From NCBI RefSeq assembly GCF_002817655.1, contig NZ_NWQK01000002.1:186001-250000 (forward strand): a stretch of DNA of 64,000 nucleotides, given 5' to 3'. Origin of the DNA: Candidatus Chlamydia corallus (lineage in GTDB: Bacteria > Chlamydiota > Chlamydiia > Chlamydiales > Chlamydiaceae). The notes beneath the pieces were generated by a model that had not been told where the DNA came from, made no database searches, and saw only the letters and a list, made by a program, of their open reading frames with translations. Shown here in pieces: positions 20,259 to 29,715 of this stretch (positions are counted from its first letter, which is position 1; each line of letters opens with the position of its first letter). The position numbers were made by a program, and so were the translations under genes.

Positions 20259-22871
20259 ATGAAAAAACTGTTCGTTTTAGATGCTTCGGGATTTATCTTT
20301 CGTGCATACTTTGGTTTGCCAGAAATGAAAAATCCTCAAGGAAAAGCAACACAAGCAGTTTTTGGATTTATTCGTTCTTTAAATAAGCTTATTAAAGAAT
20401 TCTCCCCAGAACACATGGTAGCCGTTTTTGACGGGCCCAATAATAAACAAAGCCGTCAGGAGATCTATGCTGATTACAAAAGTAACCGGCAGAAAAAATT
20501 TGAAGATATCCCCTCACAAATTGCTTTAGTTAAAGAGTATTGCTCTTTAATAGGATTAGCTTATTTAGAAAAAGAATCGGTAGAGGCTGACGATGTCATT
20601 GCAAGTATTGCTAAGCAGGCGATTCAGGAGAATTATGAAGTTTGTGTATGCACCGCAGATAAAGATTTGTTACAGCTTGTCGATGATCATGTTGTAGCAT
20701 GGAATCCTTGGACAGATCAAGGGATTATAGGGATTCAAGAGGTGGTAGACCGTTATGGAATTCCTCCTAGGAACATTCCAGATTATCTCGCATTAGTTGG
20801 AGACTCTTCTGATAACATTCCTGGCCTTCCAGGTTGTGGGCCTAAAAAAGCCACAGCGCTTCTTAAACAATTTGGAAGTGTTGAAGGACTTTTAGAAAAT
20901 TTAGAAGAGGTTAAAGGATTAAGTCAAACAATGCTGAGTGAACGGCGAGACACTTTAGAGCTTAGTAAAAAGCTAGCTCTCTTAGATTATAGTATCCCGA
21001 TTCCTTTGCCAATACAGTCACTAACTTTCCCACAACATCTCTCTGATGAAGAAAAACTCATACACTTTTATATACAACAAGGATTTAAAACTCTTGTGCC
21101 GTCCAAGCAAACAAAAGTGTCTACAGTTGATGTACAGATACTCGAAGATGTCGAGAGCGTAACAAATGTTTTAAAGCTTCTGCAAGAGGGTAGCATTGCC
21201 TTTGCTGCAGCTTATACAGGAAACTATCTTCCTTCTTTGGAACTTGCGGGTTTGGCTTTAACTCAAGGTTCAGGGGTGTTTTTTATTCGCCTAGGGAAGG
21301 AATCCCCAGAGATCATTACTCTTTTAAAAGAATTTTTTTTAAGAAAGGATCTTGCTTTCTATGGTTATAATATAAAACGAGATTGCCACGCTCTTCTAAA
21401 TGCAGGCATTGTGATTCGAGAAATTTCTTGTGATCTAGCTTTAGCTGAGCATTTGACAAACGGAGGAGGAAGGACTTCCTTTCAATCTCTTTTAGTAAAC
21501 CATGGATTTACAGAAAACGCCCATCGGTTTGCTAAGGAATGGGGAAATTTGGGACTGCCTATAGGTCGTTTACCAGAACAACCTGAGCAATATTTTGGCG
21601 AGCTTGTTGCCCACCTCCCTACATTAAAAGAGTCTATTTTAGAAGGAATAAACCGCAAGAATTTAGGTCATATCTTAAGTGATATTGAAATGCCTTTGGA
21701 GAAGGTTCTCTTTTCTATGGAAAGAGCAGGAATGCCTTTAGATGTTGAGGAGCTAGCAATTTTAGAAGGCATCCTCGAAACAGAGTTAGCGACACTTACA
21801 GAAGAGATCTATGATCTTTCTGGAAAGCCATTTAATATAAAATCACCAAAACAGTTATCAGATATTTTATATAATGAATTAGGTCTTCGTCCTATAGATA
21901 AGGCAAAATCCACAAGGGCAGAGGTACTAGAGGCTTTACGTAGTGAGCATGAAGTTATTGAAAAAATTTTAGCTTTCCGAACTATTGAAAAATTATTATC
22001 CACATATGTAAAGGCATTACCGAGACAAGTAGATCCCAATACACAAAGAATACACCCCTCTTTTGATCAGACAGGAACTGTCACAGGAAGATTGGCGTGT
22101 CGAGATCCTAATTTGCAAAATATTCCTATAAGATCGGAACGAGGAATGTTACTTAGGAAGGCTTTTCGTTTGGCTGAGAAAAATAGTTATTTTTTATCTG
22201 CCGATTATTCTCAAATTGAGTTAAGATTTTTAGCGCATTTAAGCCAAGATGAATCGTTAAAATTTGCTTTTGAGTCAGGAGAAGATATTCATGCCTTTAC
22301 CGCATCACAAGTGTTTCATGTGCCTTTAGAACAGGTTTTGAAACAGCAACGAATGCAGGCAAAGACAGTAAATTTTGGTATCGTTTATGGACAACAGGCT
22401 TTTGGTTTGGCAAAAGTTTTAAAAATTTCTGTTGGCGAAGCTCAAGAGTTGATTCAAGCATATTTCTCTCGTTATCCCGCAGTTGCTCGTTTTGTTGAAG
22501 AAACTATAGAACAAGCAGCTAAAGATTTAAAGGTGACTACAATGTTAGGTCGAGAGAGAATTATCGATAGTTGGAATGAATTTCCTGGCTCAAGAGCTGC
22601 TTCAGGGCGTTTTGCTGTAAATACTCGTATTCAAGGAAGTGCCGCTGAATTGATAAAACTTGCAATGCTAGATATTTCAAAAGCAATACAACAAAAGCAA
22701 ATGAAGAGCCGTATGCTATTACAAATACATGATGAACTGTTGTTCGAGGTTCCTCAAGAAGAAATAGAAGAGATGCAGATGCTAGTGAGAGAGAAGATGG
22801 AATCAGCCATGACCTTATCTGTTCCTATAGCTGTGAATATCTTAATTGGAAAAAATTGGGCAGAATGTTAA
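20259..22871 (+). CDS. polA: DNA polymerase I
   Basis: Repair and Okazaki-fragment polymerase of 870 residues. Residues 1-270 form the 5'-3' nuclease domain (VAVFDGPNNKQSRQEIYADY; EADDVIASIA; GDSSDNIPGLPGCGPKKATA). Residues 290-470 align to the proofreading exonuclease, but the DxE motif is replaced: the matching segment reads FAAAYTGNYLP, so proofreading is probably lost, as in Taq polymerase. The polymerase domain has SADYSQIELRFLAHLSQDES (motif A), AKTVNFGIVYGQQAFGL (O helix) and QIHDELLFEVP (motif C). Its 3' end overlaps coaE. Confidence 0.96.
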   Translation: MKKLFVLDASGFIFRAYFGLPEMKNPQGKATQAVFGFIRSLNKLIKEFSPEHMVAVFDGPNNKQSRQEIYADYKSNRQKKFEDIPSQIALVKEYCSLIGLAYLEKESVEADDVIASIAKQAIQENYEVCVCTADKDLLQLVDDHVVAWNPWTDQGIIGIQEVVDRYGIPPRNIPDYLALVGDSSDNIPGLPGCGPKKATALLKQFGSVEGLLENLEEVKGLSQTMLSERRDTLELSKKLALLDYSIPIPLPIQSLTFPQHLSDEEKLIHFYIQQGFKTLVPSKQTKVSTVDVQILEDVESVTNVLKLLQEGSIAFAAAYTGNYLPSLELAGLALTQGSGVFFIRLGKESPEIITLLKEFFLRKDLAFYGYNIKRDCHALLNAGIVIREISCDLALAEHLTNGGGRTSFQSLLVNHGFTENAHRFAKEWGNLGLPIGRLPEQPEQYFGELVAHLPTLKESILEGINRKNLGHILSDIEMPLEKVLFSMERAGMPLDVEELAILEGILETELATLTEEIYDLSGKPFNIKSPKQLSDILYNELGLRPIDKAKSTRAEVLEALRSEHEVIEKILAFRTIEKLLSTYVKALPRQVDPNTQRIHPSFDQTGTVTGRLACRDPNLQNIPIRSERGMLLRKAFRLAEKNSYFLSADYSQIELRFLAHLSQDESLKFAFESGEDIHAFTASQVFHVPLEQVLKQQRMQAKTVNFGIVYGQQAFGLAKVLKISVGEAQELIQAYFSRYPAVARFVEETIEQAAKDLKVTTMLGRERIIDSWNEFPGSRAASGRFAVNTRIQGSAAELIKLAMLDISKAIQQKQMKSRMLLQIHDELLFEVPQEEIEEMQMLVREKMESAMTLSVPIAVNILIGKNWAEC

Positions 22872-23473
22872 AATTATTAAAAGTTTCCATTACAGGGGAT
22901 CTCTCTTCTGGAAAGACCGAAGCTTGCCAGGTTTTCCGGGAATTGGGAGCCTATGTAGTTAGTGCTGATGAAATTTCGCATAGTTTTCTTATTCCTCATA
23001 CGCGCGTAGGTCGTCGTGTTATAGATCTTTTAGGACCAGATGTTGTGGTTGGTGGGGCGTTTGATGCGCAAGCCATAGCAGCCAAAGTTTTTTGCAACTC
23101 TGTTCTATTGCAAGGTCTGGAAGCCATTCTACATCCAGAAGTTTGTCGAATTATTGAGGAACAGTATCATCAAGGTATTCAAGATGAGAAGCATCCGTTG
23201 TTTGTCGCAGAAGTGCCTTTATTATACGAGATACACTATGCAGCGTGGTTTGATTCAGTGATTCTTATTATGGCAAACGAAGATATTCGACGTGAACGGT
23301 TCATTAAAAAAACTGGCCGCTCCTCTGAAGACTTTTATCAAAGGTGCTCGCGTTTTCTAAGTGTCGAAGAAAAATTAGCACAAGCAGATGTTGTTATTGA
23401 AAACAACGGTACTAAAGAAGAATTACATCAAAAAATTGAAGAATATTTTTACGCTTTAAAGGGAGCATTATGA
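22865..23473 (+). CDS. coaE: dephospho-CoA kinase
   Basis: Catalyses the last step of coenzyme A synthesis, phosphorylating the 3'-hydroxyl of dephospho-CoA. The product has 202 residues from ATG 22865. The P-loop [12 protein letters not shown] is at residues 9-20, followed by SADEISH and the lid region [16 protein letters not shown] at 22856 would add three residues but has no better ribosome binding site. The start overlaps the end of polA by 7 bases and the stop overlaps rho by 4, so polA-coaE-rho form one transcription unit. Confidence 0.93.
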   Translation: MLKLLKVSITGDLSSGKTEACQVFRELGAYVVSADEISHSFLIPHTRVGRRVIDLLGPDVVVGGAFDAQAIAAKVFCNSVLLQGLEAILHPEVCRIIEEQYHQGIQDEKHPLFVAEVPLLYEIHYAAWFDSVILIMANEDIRRERFIKKTGRSSEDFYQRCSRFLSVEEKLAQADVVIENNGTKEELHQKIEEYFYALKGAL

Positions 23474-24864
23474 AAGAAGAGCGTTCTTCAGAAATCTTGC
23501 CTAAGGTGAAAGAAACGAAAAAACATGTATATGTTTCTATGCACGAGAAATCTTGTATAGGAGAGTGTGCTGTAGTTGCCAGTGAGTCTGAAGAGGCCGA
23601 GTCTGTCACAGTTACAAAGATTGCTAAACTGCAACGAATGGGAATAGAAGAGCTTAATATATTGGCTCGCCAATACGGTGTGAAAAATATAGGATCTCTA
23701 ACTAAGTCTCAAGTAGTGTTTGAGATTGTCAAAGCTAAGTCAGAACGACCAGATGAATTGCTTATAGGTGAAGGCGTCTTAGAAGTTCTTCCAGATGGAT
23801 TTGGCTTTCTGAGATCCCCAACATATAATTATTTACCTTCTGCTGAAGACATTTATGTTTCTCCAGCTCAAATTCGTAGATTTGATCTGAAAAAAGGTGA
23901 CACGATTATTGGTACGATCCGTTCGCCTAAGGAGAAGGAAAAGTACTTCGCTCTATTAAAAGTAGATAAGATCGACGGATCTACTCCAGATAAAGCTAAA
24001 GAGCGTGTACTTTTTGAAAACTTAACCCCACTGTATCCTAATGAGAGAATCGTTATGGAGATGGGGAAAGATCATTTCGCTGAGAGAGTCTTAGATCTTA
24101 CTGCTCCAATTGGAAAAGGACAGCGGGGCTTAATTGTAGCGCCACCAAGATCTGGGAAAACTGTTATTCTCCAAAGTATAGCACACGCTATTGCTGTAAA
24201 TAATCCTGATATCGTTCTTATTGTCTTGTTAATTGACGAAAGGCCTGAAGAAGTTACCGATATGATTCGTCAAGTGCGTGGAGAAGTTGTTGCTTCGACA
24301 TTTGATGAGCAACCAGAAAGGCATATTCAAGTGGCTGAAATGGTTATAGAGAAAGCTCGTCGTTTAGTGGAACACGGAAACGATGTGGTGATTTTACTCG
24401 ATTCTATAACACGATTAGCTCGTGCGTATAATACAGTCCAGCCGCATTCTGGAAAAATTCTTACTGGGGGTGTCGATGCGAGTGCATTGCATAAACCCAA
24501 ACGTTTCTTCGGTGCTGCGAGAAATATTGAAGGTGGAGGATCGCTAACCATTCTCGCAACCGCTTTGATTGATACTGGATCCAGAATGGACGAAGTAATC
24601 TTTGAAGAATTCAAAGGCACTGGAAATATGGAGTTAGTCTTAGATCGACGTCTCTCAGATCGAAGAACATATCCAGCTATCGATTTAATTAAGAGCGGAA
24701 CTAGAAAAGAGGAACTCCTTTATCATCCTAGCGAATTAGAAAGAGTATACCTTTTCCGTCAAGCTATAGCAGATCTTACTGCCATAGACGCTATGCACCT
24801 CCTGCTAGGAAGGTTGAAGAAAACCAATAGTAACGCAGAGTTTCTGTTGTCACTCAAAGAATAA
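23470..24864 (+). CDS. rho: transcription termination factor Rho
   Basis: Hexameric RNA helicase that ends transcription. The product has 464 residues, with an extra charged N-terminal stretch of about 45 residues before the Rho-N domain ([20 protein letters not shown]). The RNA-binding cold-shock-like domain has [16 protein letters not shown]. The ATPase core carries Walker [39 protein letters not shown], and the Q and R loops ([20 protein letters not shown]). ATG overlaps the coaE stop (ATGA type), indicating translational coupling. Confidence 0.97.
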   Translation: MKEERSSEILPKVKETKKHVYVSMHEKSCIGECAVVASESEEAESVTVTKIAKLQRMGIEELNILARQYGVKNIGSLTKSQVVFEIVKAKSERPDELLIGEGVLEVLPDGFGFLRSPTYNYLPSAEDIYVSPAQIRRFDLKKGDTIIGTIRSPKEKEKYFALLKVDKIDGSTPDKAKERVLFENLTPLYPNERIVMEMGKDHFAERVLDLTAPIGKGQRGLIVAPPRSGKTVILQSIAHAIAVNNPDIVLIVLLIDERPEEVTDMIRQVRGEVVASTFDEQPERHIQVAEMVIEKARRLVEHGNDVVILLDSITRLARAYNTVQPHSGKILTGGVDASALHKPKRFFGAARNIEGGGSLTILATALIDTGSRMDEVIFEEFKGTGNMELVLDRRLSDRRTYPAIDLIKSGTRKEELLYHPSELERVYLFRQAIADLTAIDAMHLLLGRLKKTNSNAEFLLSLKE

Positions 24865-24898
24865 TCTTGTTTAGTCTCTTATGCTTTTAGGTAGGACG

Positions 24899-25192
24899 TC
24901 ACTTACTCTCTGGACTAGATGGTATTGGCGTACCTCCTATGAGTACTTCTGGGAAAATGATTAAAGGTATCTCTCTATATATAGATTTATAATTACAAGG
25001 GACTGCTTTATAAAGTAATTCTTGAGTATAGTGGTAATCTAGATTCAAATTATCGATATACAAAGGGTCTGTAGCCTCGCTATAAGTTCCCACAAACCGA
25101 GTTCCTTGAAATGTTGCAAGAACTAAGGGAGGCTCAACATATAAGGGAAAGCCTTTGGGAAGAGGAATACCGAGAAATAGGCGTATCAGCAT
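24899..25192 (-). CDS. small conserved chlamydial hypothetical protein (CT490 position)
   Basis: A 97-codon minus-strand frame in the 388-bp gap between rho and pyrE. ATG 25192 is preceded by AAAGGGAA at a suitable distance, which supports expression. The product begins MLIRLFLGIPLPKGFPLY and has no signal peptide or repeat. The opening RLFLGIPLP resembles the start of 2'-5' RNA ligase-like (2H phosphoesterase) proteins, but I see no HxT motifs, so this may be chance or a remnant. Gene position matches CT490 in the usual chlamydial order. Function unknown. Confidence 0.6.
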   Translation of the reverse strand: MLIRLFLGIPLPKGFPLYVEPPLVLATFQGTRFVGTYSEATDPLYIDNLNLDYHYTQELLYKAVPCNYKSIYREIPLIIFPEVLIGGTPIPSSPESK

Positions 25193-25252
25193 GTTTCCCT
25201 TTATAGGTGAGCTTTTTGTATTTTGTCAAAAAATGGTCGGAGACACTAGAAC

Positions 25253-25885
25253 ATGGTAAATTACGAAGATGCAAAATTATGTGCTAATGCTGTAGCAATT
25301 CTATACCAGATCGGAGCGATAAAATTCGGAAAACACATTTTGGCCAGTGGGGAAGAAACTCTTATTTATGTAGATATGCGCCTTGTGATCTCCTCTCCAG
25401 AAGTTCTTCAGACAGTCGCGACTCTCATTTGGCGCCTACGTCCTTCATTCAATAGTAGTTTACTTTGCGGAGTTCCCTATACCGCTTTAACCTTAGCAAC
25501 CTGCATCTCTCTAAAATATAATATTCCCATGGTATTGCGAAGGAAAGAACTGCAGAATGCCGATAATCCTGACACTATTAAAGTAGAAGGTTTATTTACT
25601 CCAGGACAAACATGCTTGGTGATTAATGATATTGTCGCCTCAGGAAAATCTATAATAGAGACTGCAACGGCTCTAGAAGAAAATGGCCTTGTAATTCGTG
25701 AAGCATTGGTATTTTTAGATCGTAGAGAAAAAGAGTGTCAACCGCTTGGTCCACAGGGAATAAAAGTAAGTTCGGTATTTACTATACCTACTTTGATAAA
25801 GGCTTTGATCACTTACGGTAAGTTAAGTAGTGGTGATTTGGCTTTGGCAAACAAAATTTCGGAAAATCTAGGAATTGAAATCTAA
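25253..25885 (+). CDS. pyrE: orotate phosphoribosyltransferase (UMP synthase-like), orphan
   Basis: Phosphoribosyltransferase fold of 210 residues. The PRPP-binding loop is CLVINDIVASGKSIIE at residues 121-136, and a VLRRKELQ segment near residue 94 matches the OPRT PxxYxRKExK region. It would turn orotate and PRPP into OMP. C. pneumoniae is known to carry a UMP-synthase-like gene here, whereas C. trachomatis lacks it. Only the OPRT half is present: no OMP decarboxylase domain or gene is in the window. It is preceded by a promoter-length gap and followed by glgC. A different base substrate is possible. Confidence 0.85.
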   Translation: MVNYEDAKLCANAVAILYQIGAIKFGKHILASGEETLIYVDMRLVISSPEVLQTVATLIWRLRPSFNSSLLCGVPYTALTLATCISLKYNIPMVLRRKELQNADNPDTIKVEGLFTPGQTCLVINDIVASGKSIIETATALEENGLVIREALVFLDRREKECQPLGPQGIKVSSVFTIPTLIKALITYGKLSSGDLALANKISENLGIEI

Positions 25886-25966
25886 TTTCTAGAACTTATT
25901 TATTAAAAAGAATTTAATTATTTCTATAAAATTTATTTGTTTTGTTGTGTTGGCCTTTTTATTTGT

Positions 25967-25990
25967 TTCTAATTTAAAATTAAATTAGAA
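25967..25990. promoter_or_regulatory. perfect inverted repeat upstream of glgC
   Basis: TTCTAATTTA and TAAATTAGAA form a perfect 10-bp inverted repeat with a 4-base centre, ending 13 bases before the glgC ATG. It may be an operator, or form an mRNA hairpin close to the ribosome binding site. No known chlamydial regulator site is recognised in it. Confidence 0.45.
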
Positions 25991-26003
25991 CAGGCGAATA
26001 CAA

Positions 26004-27332
26004 ATGATAGAAAATGATTTTCAGGGGGCTACCTCAAATTTTGAGAGCTCTCATTTTTATCGAGATAAGGTTGGAGTAATTATTTTATGTGGAGGTGAGG
26101 GCAAAAGGCTATCTCCTCTAACTAACTGCCGCTGCAAGCCTACCGTATCTTTTGGAGGACGGTATAAGCTTATTGATATTCCAATATCTCATGCAATTCG
26201 TGCAGGTTTTTCGAAAATTTTTGTTATAGGTCAGTACCTTACCTATACTTTACAACAGCATTTATTTAAGACATATTTTTACCATGGAGTTTTGCAGGAT
26301 CAGATACATCTTCTTGCTCCTGAAGGACGTCAGGGTGACCAGGTGTGGTATCAGGGTACAGCAGATGCTATTCGAAAAAACCTACTTTATTTTGAAGATA
26401 CAGAAATCGAATACTTCTTAATTTTATCGGGAGACCAGCTCTACAATATGGACTTTAGGTCCATTGTAGATACGGCAATAAGAACCAATGTAGACATGGT
26501 TCTTGTTGCCCAGCCTATCCCAGAAAAAGATGCGCATAGGATGGGAGTTCTGCAGATCAATTCTCAAGGAAAGCTCGTTGATTTCTATGAAAAGCCTCAA
26601 GAAAAGGAAGTTTTAAATCGTTTTCGGCTCTCTTCTGAACACCGCCGCATCCACAAATTAACCGAAGATTCAGGAGACTTTCTTGGGTCCATGGGCATCT
26701 ACTTATTCCGAAGAGAAGGTCTATTTTCTTTACTTACAGAAGAACAAGGAAACGATTTTGGGAAGGATCTTATTAAAACTCAGATGAAACGGGGACAAGT
26801 ACAAGCTCTGCTTTATAATGGCTATTGGACAGATATTGGAACCATAGATTCCTATTATGAAGCAAATATAGCGTTAACTCAAAAGCCTCACAAAGCCAAA
26901 AGAGGTCTCAATTGTTATGATGATAAAGGAATGATCTATAGTAAAAATCATCATCTTCCTGGAGCTATTATTACTGATTCTATGATCTCAAGTTCTTTAT
27001 TGTGTGAGGGTTGTGTTATTGATACGAGTCGTGTATCTCAGAGTGTCTTAGGGATTCGTAGTAAGATTGGAGAGAACTCTGTAGTGGAGCAATCTATAAT
27101 TATGGGCAATGCTCGGTATGGATCTTCATCGATACCCTCTTTAGGAATTGGTAAAGACTGCGAGATTCATAAAGCGATCATAGATGAAAATTGTCGTATT
27201 GGAAATGGCGTCAAACTACAAAATCTCATGGGCTATACGGAATATGATTCTCCTGACAAAAAACTATTTGTGAGAGACAATATTATTATTGTTCCCAAGG
27301 GCACACACATTCCTGATAACTATATCTTCTAA
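26004..27332 (+). CDS. glgC: glucose-1-phosphate adenylyltransferase
   Basis: Makes ADP-glucose from glucose 1-phosphate and ATP, the committed step of bacterial glycogen synthesis; chlamydiae store glycogen, partly in the inclusion. The product has 442 residues. The nucleotidyltransferase domain begins VIILCGGEGKRLSPLTNCRC and continues KPTVSFGGRYKLIDIPISHA. GDQLYNMDF is the metal-binding block. The C-terminal part is a left-handed beta-helix with hexapeptide-like repeats. Surroundings are AT-rich with the inverted repeat noted upstream. Confidence 0.95.
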   Translation: MIENDFQGATSNFESSHFYRDKVGVIILCGGEGKRLSPLTNCRCKPTVSFGGRYKLIDIPISHAIRAGFSKIFVIGQYLTYTLQQHLFKTYFYHGVLQDQIHLLAPEGRQGDQVWYQGTADAIRKNLLYFEDTEIEYFLILSGDQLYNMDFRSIVDTAIRTNVDMVLVAQPIPEKDAHRMGVLQINSQGKLVDFYEKPQEKEVLNRFRLSSEHRRIHKLTEDSGDFLGSMGIYLFRREGLFSLLTEEQGNDFGKDLIKTQMKRGQVQALLYNGYWTDIGTIDSYYEANIALTQKPHKAKRGLNCYDDKGMIYSKNHHLPGAIITDSMISSSLLCEGCVIDTSRVSQSVLGIRSKIGENSVVEQSIIMGNARYGSSSIPSLGIGKDCEIHKAIIDENCRIGNGVKLQNLMGYTEYDSPDKKLFVRDNIIIVPKGTHIPDNYIF

Positions 27333-27459
27333 ATCAAAGTAAAATGCTCAAGCTGAGCAAGGGTTCTCCAAAGAAACGAACTTCAGAGACGTTTGCTTTT
27401 TATGGTTGGAGTTTCTACATTAGTGACAATAATCGCGTTTTCACATTGGCTTCCCTCAA

Positions 27460-28200
27460 ATGCATATTTATGGTTTGGCAGATTTACACCTTGCCTTAGG
27501 AGTCCCTAAAAAAACTATGGAAGTTTTTGGAGAACCCTGGATAGGATACCATCAGAAAATTCGTTCTCGATGGGAAGCTATTGTCAATCCAGAAGATATC
27601 GTTCTCCTGCCAGGGGATATTTCTTGGGCTATGAATCTCTCAGAGGCTCATAAAGATTTTGCCTTTATCGGCGATCTCCCTGGGACTAAATATATGATTC
27701 GTGGGAATCATGATTACTGGAGCTCCGCTTCAAGAAGTAAAATTGTACAAGCACTCCCCCCCTCTCTATACTATTTGACCCAGGGCTTTACCCTGCTGAA
27801 ACCGCACCTCGCTATTGTAGGAGTGAGACTGTGGGATAGTCCTACAATATGTGTGAAGAGTGAGTGTCTACTTGTTCCTCCTGTTCAAGAAAAACTTTAT
27901 ACAGAGCAGGATGAAAAAATCTTTCTTCGAGAGTTCGGCCGTTTAAAGAGAGCTATTGCTGCCCTCCCTAAAGAAGTGACAGAGGTGATTGTGATGACGC
28001 ATTATCCCCCGATCAGCAGTGATGGTACTTCAGGACCTGTTTCGGAATTATTGGAAACCGATGGAAGAGTCTCTTTATGCCTATTTGGCCATCTTCATAA
28101 AGTGCGACGTCCTATAGATGGGTTTGGTAACATCCGAGGGATTCAGTACTTATTAGTGGCTGCCGATTACGTGGACTTTATTCCGCAAGAGGTGCTTTGA
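27460..28200 (+). CDS. calcineurin-like metallophosphoesterase (CT488-like)
   Basis: Cytoplasmic metallophosphoesterase of 246 residues. The family motifs appear in order: GLADLHLA at residues 4-11, LLPGDISWAM near 50, IRGNHDYWSS near 79, VMTHYPP near 178 and LFGHLHKVRRP near 208. They supply the two-metal site. The substrate is unknown; similarity to YkuE- or Icc-type enzymes is only general. Its stop codon overlaps the TTG start of rsmD, so the two genes are translated from one mRNA. Confidence 0.85.
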   Translation: MHIYGLADLHLALGVPKKTMEVFGEPWIGYHQKIRSRWEAIVNPEDIVLLPGDISWAMNLSEAHKDFAFIGDLPGTKYMIRGNHDYWSSASRSKIVQALPPSLYYLTQGFTLLKPHLAIVGVRLWDSPTICVKSECLLVPPVQEKLYTEQDEKIFLREFGRLKRAIAALPKEVTEVIVMTHYPPISSDGTSGPVSELLETDGRVSLCLFGHLHKVRRPIDGFGNIRGIQYLLVAADYVDFIPQEVL

Positions 28201-28778
28201 GAATTTTAGCAGGTAAATACAAGGGGAAATCCCTAAAAACATTTTCTAATTCTAATATCCGACCCACTTCAGGTTTAGTGAAAGAATCTTTTTTTAACAT
28301 CTGTGGGGCAGATATCGAAGGAGCTGCTTTTCTAGATCTTTTTTCTGGAATGGGGTCTGTGGGTTTTGAAGCCCTAAGTCGTGGAGCCGCTTATGTTGTT
28401 TTCGTAGACATCTCACCAAAAGCGGTACACTTAATACACGCAAATAGTGCTTTACTCGGGGAAGAACTTCCTATCATGATCTTTAGGCAAGATGCTAGAT
28501 TGGCAATTCAAAGACTTATGAAACAAAAGAGATCCTTTGATCTGATTTATATAGATCCCCCTTATGATTTTCGTAATGATTATGTAGAAACTCTTTTACA
28601 GAATATTGTTTTGGGAAAAATTCTTAATTCTCAAGGGACTATATTTTTAGAAAATGCCTCAAATCAAGAGATTCTTTGTGAAAGTTTGATCCTAAGACGA
28701 AGAAGAAAACTTGGGAAAACCTATCTATCTGAGTATCTTTTGAAAAGCGACTCTCAAGAATCAGTAAGTATCGAGTAA
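28197..28778 (+). CDS. rsmD: 16S rRNA (guanine(966)-N2)-methyltransferase RsmD
   Basis: SAM-dependent methyltransferase acting on G966 of 16S rRNA. The product has 193 residues. The N-terminus RILAGKYKGK and RPTSGLVKESFFNI are typical RsmD blocks. The SAM-binding motif is FLDLFSGMGSVGFEALSRG, residues 45-63, and the catalytic DPPY is at residues 120-123. Start is TTG at 28197, overlapping the TGA of the previous gene by 3-4 bases; no ATG gives the conserved N-terminus. Confidence 0.93.
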   Translation: MRILAGKYKGKSLKTFSNSNIRPTSGLVKESFFNICGADIEGAAFLDLFSGMGSVGFEALSRGAAYVVFVDISPKAVHLIHANSALLGEELPIMIFRQDARLAIQRLMKQKRSFDLIYIDPPYDFRNDYVETLLQNIVLGKILNSQGTIFLENASNQEILCESLILRRRRKLGKTYLSEYLLKSDSQESVSIE

Positions 28779-28958
28779 CTTGTCTTTTTATCAGAAAGTA
28801 TTGATTTTCAGATTCATAATTTTTTTATAAATTTCTATTTTTTTAGATATTTATATTAATAAGCCTTTTTTAAAATTAGGATTTATAGCGCGCTGGATAA
28901 AAATTTCTTATCTAGAATATGATGCAAAAAGAGGCAGAAAAGAGAGGCACAGCTAAAC

Positions 28959-29711
28959 GTGAAGATAAAATTTTCTTGGAAGATAAATTTCTTAATATGT
29001 TTACTGGCTGCAGGTCTAATTTTTTTCGGATGTTCTCGAGCAAAGAGAGAAGTTCTTGTAGGTCGTGATGCTACCTGGTTTCCAAAACAATTTGGCATTT
29101 ATACATCAGATATCAATGCATTTTTAAATGATCTTGTTTCCGAAATTAACTATAAGGAGAATCTGAATATCAATATTGTAAATCAAGATTGGGTACATCT
29201 CTTTGAGAATTTAGATGATCAAAAGACCCGAGGAGCATTTACATCTGTACTCCCTACTCTTGAAATGCTCGAACACTACCAATTTTCAGACCCTATTTTG
29301 CTCACAGGTCCTGTCCTTGTCGTTGCTCAAGATTCTCCTTACCAATCTATAGAGGATCTTAAGGGGCGTCTTATTGGGGCCTATAAATTTGACTCTTCAG
29401 TTCTTGTCGCTCAAAATATTCCCGAGGCTGTGATTAGCCTGTACCAGCATGTTCCAATAGCATTGGAAGGTTTAACGTCTAGTTGTTACGATGCCCTTCT
29501 AGCTCCTGTGATTGAAGTGACTGCATTAATAGAGACTGCGTACAAAGGAAGACTAAAAATTATCTCAGAACCCTTAAATGCAGACGGTCTACGGCTTGTG
29601 GTACTAAAAGGGAGAAATGGGGAGTTGCTTGAAGCGTTTAACGCAGGACTTGTGAAAACACGACGTTCAGGAAAATACAATGCTATAAAACATCAATACC
29701 GTCTTCCTTAA
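28959..29711 (+). CDS. extracytoplasmic solute-binding lipoprotein (CT486-like)
   Basis: Periplasmic binding protein of the amino-acid ABC transporter type (SBP_bac_3 fold), 250 residues. An N-terminal signal (LICLLAAGLIFFGC) ends in a lipobox-like FFGC, so lipidation at about Cys25 is likely. The mature part opens VLVGRDATWFPKQFGIY, the usual first strand of this fold, and ends with AFNAGLVKTRRSGKYNAIKH. Start GTG at 28959. No permease or ATPase is adjacent, so its transporter partner lies elsewhere. Ligand unknown. Confidence 0.8.
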   Translation: MKIKFSWKINFLICLLAAGLIFFGCSRAKREVLVGRDATWFPKQFGIYTSDINAFLNDLVSEINYKENLNINIVNQDWVHLFENLDDQKTRGAFTSVLPTLEMLEHYQFSDPILLTGPVLVVAQDSPYQSIEDLKGRLIGAYKFDSSVLVAQNIPEAVISLYQHVPIALEGLTSSCYDALLAPVIEVTALIETAYKGRLKIISEPLNADGLRLVVLKGRNGELLEAFNAGLVKTRRSGKYNAIKHQYRLP

Positions 29712-29715
29712 AAGC

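Noticed and set aside
24327..24620. Minus-strand 97-codon frame inside rho
   Set aside because: It lies wholly within the conserved ATPase-coding part of rho and has no family features.
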